Assembly (NCBI GenBank): GCA_023386115.1
Contig: JAEWKL010000868.1
Coordinates: 1 to 6,559, forward strand
Direction of reading: 5' to 3'
Origin: Pseudomonadota bacterium
GTDB taxonomy: Bacteria; Pseudomonadota; Alphaproteobacteria; Rhizobiales; Beijerinckiaceae
Length of the DNA stretch: 6,559 nucleotides
A model generated the notes under the pieces. It had not been told where the DNA came from. It ran no database searches and saw nothing but the letters and a program-made list of their open reading frames with translations. A program made the translations under genes and the position numbers. Below, piece after piece: positions 1 through 6,408 of this stretch. Position 1 is the first letter of the stretch, and the number at the start of each line of letters is the position of its first letter.

Positions 1-1724
1 GCCACGGCCGGCGCCGCCACCTGGCTCGGCGCTGCGACGCCGGCGCCGAGCGCCACGATCACGCCGGGCGAGGGCACGCCCTTCTGATCGATCGCGACCA
101 GCTGGTAGTAGCCGGGGGGCGCGATGCCGGTGGAGGGCGGCGCCTGCATCGTCACGGCGGTGCCGTTCTGGCTGAACCCGGCGACATAACGGCGCTGGCC
201 CGAGTTGAAGCTGTGCGTCACCGCGCTCAGGCCCACCAGCACCACCTGCGACAAGCCGTTCGGCGAGGTCAGCTCGAACTGCAGCGACTTGCCGTGCTGG
301 AGCTGCACGGTCGAGAGGCTGACGATCTGCGGCCGCGGGGCGAGCGCCGTCTTGCCGTTCACGGTGGTGAACAGGTAGGGCGGGTAGAAGACCTCGGCGT
401 TCTGGTTGTTGACCGGACCCGGCGCGCCGCCGCCGGCGATGAGCAGCGCCCCGTTCTGCATCAGGATCGCGGTCGAGTGGTAGCCGCGATAGACCGAGCC
501 CGAAGCGCCGACCGACCAGCGCCCGGTCTTCGGGTCCCAGATCTCCGATTGCAGCACGGCGTTGTCGCCGGCCTGGTCGTTGTACTTGCTGCCGCCGGTC
601 ACCGCGACCTGCCCGGTCGGCAGCACTGTGGCATTGGCCCAGGCGCGGCCGATGCTCATCGGGCTGGTGTCGGTCACCGTCGGGGTGGTGCCGGTGATGT
701 CGATGATCGAGGCGCGGCTGCTCGACAGGAAGCCGTTGCCGTTGTCGTAGCCGTTGCCGCCGACCTGGAGGATCTTGCCGGTGTCGTACATCGCCGCGGT
801 CGAGACCGGGCCGACATTCGGCGCGTCGGTCGCCGATGAGGCGTTGCGCTGCGGCTCCTTGAAATTCATCGCCGTGACCGAGCCGTTACCGGCCGGGTCG
901 AGGATCCACATCTTGTCGGCGGTGATGCCGAAGACCTTGCCGTTCGGGGCGACCCAGGCGCGGGGATACCACCAGCGGCTGTTGTCGGGTCCGAACGCGT
1001 CGCGGCTCTTGGCGCCGAACAGGCTGTTCCACTTGGTCCCGTCGTAGAGCTCCGGGGTCATCCCGGTCATCAGGCCCTTGTCGATGCTGCCCTGGGGATC
1101 GCCCCATCCGCCTTGATACGGGTAGGAGCCGCCCATGATGAGCTGCTGGCCGTTGGGCAGGGTCAGCATGGTCGAGTAGTAGCGATCGTTGGCGAGCTTG
1201 GCCGAGACGGCGAACGCGCCGTTCGCGCCGTTCGGAACGTTGCTGACGACGAGGCTGCCCTTGTCGTTGCCGTTGTCGAAGATGCCGCCGGAGGTCATCA
1301 GCGTTCCGTCGGGGCGCAGGGCCTGTGCGCTGCAGAAGCTGTTGACGCCGCCGACGCCGGAATACGTGGTGAACCCCTGGCCGAATCCCTTCGACGGATC
1401 CCAGAAGGTGAAGGTCCGGCCGTCCTGGACAGCGGGGCTGCCGGAGGCGGTCCCGTAGGAGACCATCCGGCCGCTCGGCATAATCGCGGCGCTGATGGCG
1501 TTGATCGGCCAGTTCTGCACGCCCGACCACAGGCCGACGCTCGCCGCGTTGTCGGGCAGCGGCAGGCCGGTCATCAGCGGATCGGCGACCTGGTTGACCA
1601 CGACGCCGAACTGCGCGGCCTGCGCCGGAGCGAGCAGGCCCGTCGCCAGCATCGTGGCGGAGAGGAGGGCGACGTCGCGCAGGCGCCTGCGGCGACCGTT
1701 CGCGGCCTGGGTCGGGTCGATCAT
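1..1724 (-). CDS. Exported galactose oxidase/glyoxal oxidase-like copper-radical oxidase (kelch propeller plus C-terminal E-set), 3' end off the window
   Basis: 574 codons are visible, starting at ATG 1722-1724 and still open at base 1. The N-terminus has a run of four arginines (residues 11-14), a hydrophobic stretch (about 18-34) and an AQA-type cleavage site near 36, so the protein is exported; the arginines make Tat export possible. Residues about 60-450 form a kelch-type propeller with repeated GG turns, and about 460-559 match the galactose-oxidase early-set (DUF1929) domain. By hand alignment to fungal galactose oxidase the whole active site is kept: Cys131 (FCSA) and Tyr183 for the thioether-linked radical, Tyr415-His416 (GYHS) and His504 (THSFNSGQRR) as copper ligands. 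Trp232 may be the stacking tryptophan. Family members oxidise primary alcohols or aldehydes with O2, giving H2O2; the substrate here is unknown. There is no N-terminal CBM32 domain as in the fungal enzyme. After the E-set an Ala/Pro/Val-rich segment (560-574) continues out of the window. The ribosome binding site is weak (GCGAGA). Confidence -1.
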   Translation of the reverse strand, partial: MIDPTQAANGRRRRLRDVALLSATMLATGLLAPAQAAQFGVVVNQVADPLMTGLPLPDNAASVGLWSGVQNWPINAISAAIMPSGRMVSYGTASGSPAVQDGRTFTFWDPSKGFGQGFTTYSGVGGVNSFCSAQALRPDGTLMTSGGIFDNGNDKGSLVVSNVPNGANGAFAVSAKLANDRYYSTMLTLPNGQQLIMGGSYPYQGGWGDPQGSIDKGLMTGMTPELYDGTKWNSLFGAKSRDAFGPDNSRWWYPRAWVAPNGKVFGITADKMWILDPAGNGSVTAMNFKEPQRNASSATDAPNVGPVSTAAMYDTGKILQVGGNGYDNGNGFLSSSRASIIDITGTTPTVTDTSPMSIGRAWANATVLPTGQVAVTGGSKYNDQAGDNAVLQSEIWDPKTGRWSVGASGSVYRGYHSTAILMQNGALLIAGGGAPGPVNNQNAEVFYPPYLFTTVNGKTALAPRPQIVSLSTVQLQHGKSLQFELTSPNGLSQVVLVGLSAVTHSFNSGQRRYVAGFSQNGTAVTMQAPPSTGIAPPGYYQLVAIDQKGVPSPGVIVALGAGVAAPSQVAAPAV

Positions 1725-2474
1725 CGGTATTTCTCGCTGGTTGGTCCTGGTCGGTGCGGGACAGGTTCGGTGCGCCTTTCCGGCGCGTCGAAGCCCGGCG
1801 TGACGGTGTTCAGGAGGGCGCCGTTGCCCTCGCGTTGTGGGCAACCGAATCCGTGGGGGATCCGGCCGCCGAGATGCACGGGGCTCGGTGCGACTCCGCA
1901 GCGGTCGAGCCGCCGCGCTCCGCCACAGGGACGGAGCAGGGTCTCCCGATCGCGCCGGGCGATCGCCGCAGAGTGCATCTGTGGTGCGACCCGGGCGGTC
2001 CTGCGGAAGCCCGAGAGAGGCGGGCCGATTGCGAGGGCCGCAATGGTCTTCACTGCCCGCATGACCCGTCCCGTCGGTCCGTCGTCCGGTTGCCCTAGTG
2101 ATAAATCTGGCAGACGGGTGTTTAAATCTTGTAATCGACTGCGGATAACGAATTATGACCGAACTTCCGCAGCGGACGGGCGCATCGTTGCGGATGCAAT
2201 CTGAAGTGTAGGGCTGCTCAAGGGGGTGACAGGCTTAATGAAGGACGGATATTTTTGTTACGAGCGGCGGAGATCGGGCGCAAGCCCGAGGCAGGATGCC
2301 GCCGAAGATCGATGGGTCGGTCAGACCGGTGCCGCAGGTGGAGGAAGGAGGGCGAGGTGGCGGATCGGCGGCGTCGGCTGGGCGCCGGCGATTCCACACG
2401 CCGTGCTCGACGGTGGCGATGGTGCTGCAGCCCCTCGCGGGAAACGGCGCGCCCCCGGTCGCTGCTCCGTAGAG
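1725..2474. other. 750-bp gene-poor region upstream of the copper-radical oxidase
   Basis: I recognise no convincing gene here on either strand. The open frames are Arg/Pro/Gly-rich and lack family motifs. The region holds an AT-rich island (described separately) and several small dyads: GTTGCCC/GGGCAAC arms at 1823-1829 and 1839-1845, CGATCGC/GCGATCG arms at 1947-1953 and 1959-1965, and on the plus strand a 6-bp stem closed by a GCAA tetraloop at 2274-2289. One minus-strand frame, 2062 to 1721, begins with a Met-Arg-Ala-Val-Lys hydrophobic start and ends in a TGA that overlaps the oxidase ATG (ATGA). By hand count its third-position GC is about 76%, but its protein resembles nothing I know. 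The region may be mostly leader and promoter DNA for the oxidase gene. Confidence -1.
2101..2260. promoter_or_regulatory. AT-rich island, possible promoter/regulatory region
   Basis: Bases 2101-2160 are only 40% GC by hand count, in a window that is otherwise very GC-rich, and a second AT-rich patch lies around 2236-2260. Such islands often mark promoters in high-GC bacteria, and the nearest downstream gene on the minus strand is the copper-radical oxidase, about 380 bp away. I could not find a clean minus-strand -35/-10 pair. On the plus strand TTGTAA (2129-2134) and AATTAT (2151-2156) are spaced 16 bp apart, but no credible plus-strand gene follows. An imperfect dyad, GCATC (2182-2186) with GATGC (2193-2197), sits inside the island. 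Confidence -1.
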
Positions 2475-2759
2475 CTACGGCTCCGGACGCTCCGTCTCCG
2501 GGATGATGTCCGGAAACCGGCGATCGAGGGGATACATCAGATCAGCAAACACCTTGGCCGTCACATCGCCGACGGCTTCCCTGAATTGTCTGCGCAGGGT
2601 GTCATCGTCGATTGCATCGACAGCCTTCTCCAGATCGACGGAGAGGGGGTCAAAGGCCAGCAAGCAGCCATAGATGCCCTTCGCGGTCTCGCGCTGCACC
2701 GATGCGCCTCCAGCGCGAGCCTTGTCAGACGACGTAGAGACCGGTTCGTGGCAGGACAT
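2475..2759 (-). CDS. Small hypothetical protein, family not recognised
   Basis: This 94-residue ORF starts at ATG 2757-2759; the frame stays open to an in-frame ATG at 2795 and a GTG at 2798, which would give 106 or 107 residues. None of the three starts has a clear Shine-Dalgarno sequence, so the start is uncertain. The case for coding rests on composition. By hand count about 73% of codons end in G or C while second positions are far poorer, and the product is a balanced, acidic, probably helical protein rather than an Arg/Pro-rich shadow. Its core (about residues 26-80, from AKGIYGCLL to LDRRFPDII) carries alternating Leu/Val and Asp/Glu. It has no signal peptide or membrane segment, and the only cysteines are Cys3 and Cys32. 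The opposite strand also carries an open frame here, in mirror register, but it is basic and less protein-like. Third-position GC is visibly lower than in the neighbouring enzyme genes, which could mean a poorly conserved or acquired gene. No function is assigned. Confidence -1.
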   Translation of the reverse strand: MSCHEPVSTSSDKARAGGASVQRETAKGIYGCLLAFDPLSVDLEKAVDAIDDDTLRRQFREAVGDVTAKVFADLMYPLDRRFPDIIPETERPEP

Positions 2760-3098
2760 GCGGCACAATCGAAGACTTGCAAAGATTTGGAGCATCACCC
2801 GATGGCAGCGCGATCGGACGTGCTCCGGAGGGCATGAATGTCGGGGAATGCCCGCGGGATGAACGCCCGCATGCAGGCGCAGGTCCGCGCAGGGTCAGGC
2901 TGGACGGGCTCCGTCCTGCCCCGAGGCCGCAGCCGGTCAACCGTCGGGACGATCATCCTCGGGGCTTCCCGTATCGGCGCCCCGCCTGTCGCGCGTCAGC
3001 GCGAGCACCAGAGGTCAGAACGGGCCCATGTCCATCTGAGCCCTCGGGCCGTGGCCGGTCTTGCCCTCCGGATGGACGGTGGCGATTTCCGGCTGGCA
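2760..3098. other. 339-bp interval without a convincing gene
   Basis: Between the cytochrome c stop codon and the small hypothetical ORF no frame gives a believable protein; those present are Arg/Gly/Pro-rich. A 16-nt perfect hairpin, TCGCGC-GTCA-GCGCGA, lies at 2989-3004, about 100 bp past the cytochrome stop. It has no T-run on the minus strand, so it is at best a weak candidate for the transcript end. Nothing else is seen. Confidence -1.
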
Positions 3099-3431
3099 TC
3101 ATCCAGGCGGGATCACGTCGATCTGGATCCCGCTGTAATACGCCGCCAGGTTCGCGATGTCGGCATCCGACAGGTCCTGCGCCGCCACGGACATCACCTC
3201 GTTCTTTCGCGTTCCGTTGCGGAACTCGGTGAGCGCCTTGACGAGGTAGGGCTCGACCTGGCCGGCGAGGTTGGGGGCGTCGGGGAGCTTCGAGAGGCCG
3301 TCGAGGCCGTGGCAGGCCTGGCAGCCCACCGCCTTGGCCCGGCCGGCCTTGGCGTCCCCGGCCTGGGCGTCCCCGACCACGGCAGGCGCGATGGCGGCAA
3401 GCAGGAGCAGGAGGGCGAGGGCGCGGGTCAT
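3099..3431 (-). CDS. Exported class I monohaem cytochrome c, likely electron acceptor of the adjacent PQQ dehydrogenase
   Basis: This is a 110-residue protein with an N-terminal signal peptide (Leu-rich core at 5-14, cleavage after AQA at residue 24), leaving a mature domain of about 86 residues. The haem attachment motif CQACH is at 37-41, and Met80 (EVMSV) is the likely distal iron ligand, as in small class I cytochromes of the c4/c5/c553 kind. The segment APNLAGQ (52-58), followed by a helix with a Tyr and a conserved-looking FRNGTR (70-75), is typical of that group, as is the C-terminal LSDADIANLAAYY helix. The start is well supported by AGGAG (minus strand of 3438-3442), 6 nt from the ATG. 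The gene lies 63 bp downstream of the sorbosone dehydrogenase-like gene on the same strand, so the two are probably co-transcribed. The likely role is to carry electrons from that enzyme to a periplasmic or membrane oxidase; the pairing is inferred from position. Confidence -1.
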   Translation of the reverse strand: MTRALALLLLLAAIAPAVVGDAQAGDAKAGRAKAVGCQACHGLDGLSKLPDAPNLAGQVEPYLVKALTEFRNGTRKNEVMSVAAQDLSDADIANLAAYYSGIQIDVIPPG

Positions 3432-3452
3432 GGGCGTCTCCTGGGTGAGGAA

Positions 3453-3474
3453 GGGGCGGCCGTCCGGCCGCCCC
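3453..3474 (-). other. Perfect GC-rich hairpin between dehydrogenase and cytochrome genes
   Basis: GGGGCGGCC and GGCCGCCCC form a perfect 9-bp stem around a 4-nt loop, inside the 63-bp gap between the two genes. On the transcribed minus strand it is followed by TTCCTC rather than a T-run, so it is not a textbook intrinsic terminator. It could act as a partial terminator, an RNA-processing or stabilising structure for the upstream message, or it could reduce expression of the cytochrome relative to the dehydrogenase. The stem ends about 10 nt before the cytochrome Shine-Dalgarno sequence, which remains outside it. Confidence -1.
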
Positions 3475-3494
3475 GGTGGGCCGAGGCCGGCAGC

Positions 3495-4784
3495 CTATTT
3501 CTCGTAGGAGATGCGGTAGATCGCGCCCGCCGTGTCGTCGGAGACCAGCAGCGAGCCGTCGGGCAGGGTCGCGACGTCGACCGGGCGGCCGAGATACTCG
3601 CCGCCCTCGCTCAGCCAGCCCTCGGCGAAGGGCTCGGGCTTGCCGGCGGTGCCGTCCTTGTTGACCGGTACGAACATCACCCGGGCGCCGATCGGCGTGG
3701 TGCGGTTCCAGGAGCCGTGCTCGGCGGTGAAGATGCCGCCGCGGTACTTGTCCGGGAATTGCTTGCCCTTGTAGACGATCATGCCGAGATCGGCGGCGTG
3801 GGGCGGCAGCTCCGCCTTCGGCGGCACGACGTCGGCCGGGACCTTGTCGTCCTTGTACTCGACCGTGCGGACGCCGCCGCCGCCATACCACGGGAAGCCG
3901 AAATTCTGGCCCGGCTTGGTGATCTGGTTCAGCTCGCCCGGGGGCTGGTCGTCGCCCATGCCGTCGACCTGGTTGTCGGTGAACCACAGGGTCTTGTCGG
4001 CGGCGAAGTCCATGCCGACCGAATTGCGGATGCCGGTGGCGTAGACCTCGCGGTTCTTGCCGTCGGCATCCATGCGGATGATGCCGCCGATGCCGGTCTT
4101 GGCGTAGAGGTCGGCCTTGTCCTTCGGCGGCACGTTGTAGGGCTGGCCGAGCGAGACGTAGAGCTTGCCGTCCGGCCCGATGCGGCAGATCCGGGCGGTG
4201 TGGTTGTAGCTCTCCTCTCCCGGCGGGATCAGCTCGCCCTGCTTGACCACGACGACCGCCGGGCCGTCCGTCCCCTCGTAGAAGAACTCGGCCGCCGGGA
4301 ACGCCAGCACCCGGTTCTGCTCGACGATGGTCAGGACGCCGTCGCGGGAGAAGCAGACGCCGTTCGGGATCTTGAAGTCGACACCCGGCGCGTAGACCTT
4401 CACCTCGTCGGCGACCCGGTCCTTGTCGCGATCGGTGACGGTGTAGACCTTCGACTTGCGGGTGCCGACCCAGACCACGCCGGCATTCGGGCCGACCGCC
4501 ATGGCGCGGGCATCCGGCACGACGGCGTAGAGCTCGATCTTGAAGCCGTCCGGCACCTTGATCTTCTGCAGGGTGCGATTGATCGCGTCGGCGCGCCGGC
4601 CGGTCTGCGGGATCGGCGGCGGCTCGGCGACGCCGGTCTGCTTGAAGGTGCCGAGCTTCTCCAGGTTGTCGACCTTGGCCTTGGTGTCGCCGGCGGTATT
4701 GTCCTGCGCCCAGGCGGCGCCTGACACCGACAAGCTTGCGAAGGATACGCTCGCGGCGAAAGCCGCCATCAGGAAGGGCTTCAT
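3495..4784 (-). CDS. Exported PQQ-dependent sorbosone/glucose dehydrogenase-family protein (beta-propeller)
   Basis: This 429-residue protein has a Sec-type signal peptide (MKPFLMAAF start, cleavage after AWA at residue 26). A linker of about 45 residues is followed by a six-bladed propeller of the glucose/sorbosone dehydrogenase family. Recognisable family elements are VPDGFKIELYA (77-87), IPNGVCFSRDG (139-149), NHTARICRIGPDGKLYVSLG (194-213), GIRNSVGMDF (251-260), WFTDNQVDG (267-275), FGFPWYGGGG (295-304), FTAEHGSWNR (352-361) and GRPVDVATLPDGSLLVSDD near the C-terminus. His195 aligns with the catalytic base and Arg253 with a PQQ-contacting arginine of soluble glucose dehydrogenase; Arg368 (GARVMFV) may also face the cofactor. 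Family members oxidise aldoses, sorbosone or other aldehydes in the periplasm using PQQ; the substrate here is not known. The start has a strong GGAGGAG (minus strand of 4791-4797), 6 nt from the ATG. The cytochrome c follows 63 bp downstream and probably takes its electrons. Large open frames on both strands across this gene are shadows. Confidence -1.
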   Translation of the reverse strand: MKPFLMAAFAASVSFASLSVSGAAWAQDNTAGDTKAKVDNLEKLGTFKQTGVAEPPPIPQTGRRADAINRTLQKIKVPDGFKIELYAVVPDARAMAVGPNAGVVWVGTRKSKVYTVTDRDKDRVADEVKVYAPGVDFKIPNGVCFSRDGVLTIVEQNRVLAFPAAEFFYEGTDGPAVVVVKQGELIPPGEESYNHTARICRIGPDGKLYVSLGQPYNVPPKDKADLYAKTGIGGIIRMDADGKNREVYATGIRNSVGMDFAADKTLWFTDNQVDGMGDDQPPGELNQITKPGQNFGFPWYGGGGVRTVEYKDDKVPADVVPPKAELPPHAADLGMIVYKGKQFPDKYRGGIFTAEHGSWNRTTPIGARVMFVPVNKDGTAGKPEPFAEGWLSEGGEYLGRPVDVATLPDGSLLVSDDTAGAIYRISYEK

Positions 4785-4838
4785 CGGGGTCTCCTCCGTG
4801 TCGGCCCTTTGTCGCGTGGCCGAGCTTGTTGCCCCCCA

Positions 4839-4867
4839 TGTATGCCGGCAGCTCTCACAGGCGGCAA
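4839..4867 (-). promoter_or_regulatory. Candidate sigma-70-type promoter for the dehydrogenase-cytochrome pair
   Basis: Reading the minus strand in the 120-bp gap after the amidase, TTGCCG (4862-4867) and CATACA (4839-4844) are separated by exactly 17 bp. They match 4 of 6 and 3 of 6 bases of the TTGACA/TATAAT consensus. Transcription would start near 4832, leaving a leader of about 48 nt before the dehydrogenase ATG. The match is moderate and nothing else supports it; read-through from the amidase is also possible. Confidence -1.
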
Positions 4868-4904
4868 GCCGAACAGGACGTCGAGGCGGTTCACGCCGCC
4901 GTGA

Positions 4905-6347
4905 TCAGCCGCGAAGGACCGGCGGCAGCGTCCGGTCGAAGCCCGTCGCGGCCTCGTAGGCCGCCGCGATAGCGAGCAGATCGGCCTCGGCGTGGTTCGG
5001 GGCGATGAGCTGAAGTCCCATCGGCAGCCCGGCCGGGTTGAGGCCGACCGGCAGGCTGATCACCGGGCAGCCGGACATCGTGCCCGGCACCACCACCTCC
5101 ATCCAGCGGTGATAGGTGTCCATTGCGCGCCCATTGATGCTGCGCGGCCAGGTCTCGCCGGCCTCGAACGGAAAGACCTGCGCGGCGGGCAGGGCCAGCA
5201 CGTCGAAGCGCTCGAACAGCCCGCGCACGCACTGGTACCAGGCGGTGCGGGTGACGCTGGCCGCGTGCACGTCGAAGGCCGAGAGTTTCTGGCCCTGCTC
5301 GACCTCCCAGACGGCTTCCGGCTTCATCAGGGCGCGCTTGGCCGGGTCGCGCCAATGGACCGAGAGGTTGGCACCGGTGATCCATTGCCGGAGAATGGTC
5401 CAGGCGCGCCAGATCGCCTCCGGATCGTAAGCGGGCAGGACCGGCTCGACCGCGGCGCCGTGGGCGGAGAAGACCGTCAAACCGGCCTCGCAGAGGTCGA
5501 GGACGCCGGGCTCGAAGGGCAGGTGACCGCCGAAATCCCCGATCCAGCCGATGCGCAGACCGTCGAGGTCCCGCGGCTGGATCGAGGCGAAGCCCGCTTG
5601 GTCCTGCCGGATCGCATTGGGCGTGCGCGGGTCGTAGCCGGCCTGGACCGAGAGCAGCAGGCCGAGATCGGCGGTGCAGCGCGCCATCGGCCCATTCACC
5701 CCGAGCTGGGGCAGGAAGACCTCGTCGGTGTGGCCCGGCACCCGGCCGGCGGCGGGGCGCAGGCCCAGCACGTTGTTCCAGGCGGCGGGGTTGCGCAGGG
5801 AGCCGCCGTGATCGCTGCCGTCGGCGAGCGGGACCATGCGCAGCGCGAGCGCCACCGCCGCCCCGCCGCTCGAGCCGCCGCCGGCCTTCGCCGGGTCGTA
5901 GGCGTTGCGGGTGACGCCGAAGACCGGATTCGTGCTGTGCGAGCCGAGGCCGAATTCGGGCACGTTGGTCTTGCCGATCAGGATCGCGCCGGCCTCTCTC
6001 AGCCGCGCGACGTGGAGCGCGTCGGCCCCCGGCACGGTGTCGCGGAACAGGGGCGAGCCTTGCGTCGTGCGGATCCCGGCCGTGGCCGAGAGGTCCTTCA
6101 CTGCGTGCGGCAGGCCGTGGAGCGGCCCGCGCGGACCGTTCGCCGCCAGATCCCGGTCGGCCGCCTCGGCCTCGGCGAGCAGCAGGTCGGGGTCGCGCAA
6201 CGACACGATCGCGTTCACCCCCGGGTTGTGGCGGGCGATCTGGTGGAGATGGGCCTGCATCACCTCCCGGGCCGAGACGGCCCGGTCGCGGATCGCCCGC
6301 GCGAGCTCGGTGGCGCGCATCATCACGAGATCGGAGGTGGAGGGCAT
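4905..6347 (-). CDS. Amidase-signature family hydrolase (amidase), complete
   Basis: This is a 480-residue cytoplasmic enzyme of normal length for the amidase-signature family, which hydrolyses C-N amide bonds through a Ser-cisSer-Lys triad. All three residues are present with the expected spacing: Lys84 (HAVKDL), Ser159 in GGGSSGGAA (156-164) and nucleophile Ser183 in GSDHGGSLRNP (177-187). Also typical are GKTNVPEFG (125-133), GPMAR before the LLLSVQAG helix, and the C-terminal PVISLPVG and GLPMGLQLI segments. The frame is open upstream to 6440. I chose ATG 6345-6347 because it has AGGA 7 nt upstream and because the protein then starts directly in a normal family N-terminus; the longer start adds 31 Ala/Pro-rich residues. 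There is no signal peptide. The natural substrate cannot be read from the sequence, since the family covers aliphatic and aryl amides, carbamates and Glu-tRNA(Gln). No gatB or gatC is nearby, so a GatA role is unlikely. Nothing links it functionally to the exported oxidoreductases downstream. Confidence -1.
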   Translation of the reverse strand: MPSTSDLVMMRATELARAIRDRAVSAREVMQAHLHQIARHNPGVNAIVSLRDPDLLLAEAEAADRDLAANGPRGPLHGLPHAVKDLSATAGIRTTQGSPLFRDTVPGADALHVARLREAGAILIGKTNVPEFGLGSHSTNPVFGVTRNAYDPAKAGGGSSGGAAVALALRMVPLADGSDHGGSLRNPAAWNNVLGLRPAAGRVPGHTDEVFLPQLGVNGPMARCTADLGLLLSVQAGYDPRTPNAIRQDQAGFASIQPRDLDGLRIGWIGDFGGHLPFEPGVLDLCEAGLTVFSAHGAAVEPVLPAYDPEAIWRAWTILRQWITGANLSVHWRDPAKRALMKPEAVWEVEQGQKLSAFDVHAASVTRTAWYQCVRGLFERFDVLALPAAQVFPFEAGETWPRSINGRAMDTYHRWMEVVVPGTMSGCPVISLPVGLNPAGLPMGLQLIAPNHAEADLLAIAAAYEAATGFDRTLPPVLRG

Positions 6348-6354
6348 GGGGGCG

Positions 6355-6358
6355 TCCT
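6355..6358 (-). promoter_or_regulatory. Ribosome binding site that fixes the amidase start
   Basis: The minus strand reads AGGA followed by CGCCCCC and then ATG at 6347, a 7-nt spacing. This supports the shorter amidase start over the in-frame ATG at 6440. Confidence -1.
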
Positions 6359-6408
6359 GGAGCGGCGTCGCGGCAGCGGAGCATGCGGGCCGGGGCTCGG
6401 CAAGCGCC

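Noticed and set aside
886..1530. A 214-codon minus-strand frame inside the copper-radical oxidase
   Set aside because: It is an out-of-frame shadow; the true frame continues from 1724 to base 1 with all copper ligands.
213..2204. Several plus-strand open frames opposite the oxidase gene and its upstream region
   Set aside because: They are antisense shadows with His/Arg/Val-rich sequence, no motifs, and no ribosome binding sites of note.
2255..2506. A possible transposase fragment in an Arg/Trp-rich plus-strand frame
   Set aside because: I looked for IS66- and IS3-type helix-turn-helix motifs and found none that could be defended; there are no terminal inverted repeats or target duplications.
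2226..2837. A 203-codon plus-strand frame opposite the small hypothetical ORF
   Set aside because: It is in mirror register with the minus-strand ORF. Codon-position GC bias by hand count favours the minus strand, and the first half of the plus-strand product is Arg/Gly-rich low-complexity sequence.
2838..4724. A 628-codon open frame on the plus strand across the dehydrogenase and cytochrome genes
   Set aside because: It is the antisense shadow of GC-rich coding DNA: it shares codon boundaries with the dehydrogenase gene, is dominated by Arg/Val/Asp/Leu/Ala/Gly, has no family motif, and covers two well-supported minus-strand genes.
2953..4839. A 628-codon open frame on the minus strand that runs through both the dehydrogenase and the cytochrome
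   Set aside because: It is out of frame with both real genes and is Arg/Gly/Pro-rich. The genuine frames carry signal peptides, the CQACH motif and dehydrogenase family motifs.
4885..4904. Overlapping short dyads just after the amidase stop (TCACG/CGTGA and GGCGG/CCGCC), as a terminator
   Set aside because: The stems are only 5 bp, the two structures exclude each other, and no T-run follows on the minus strand.
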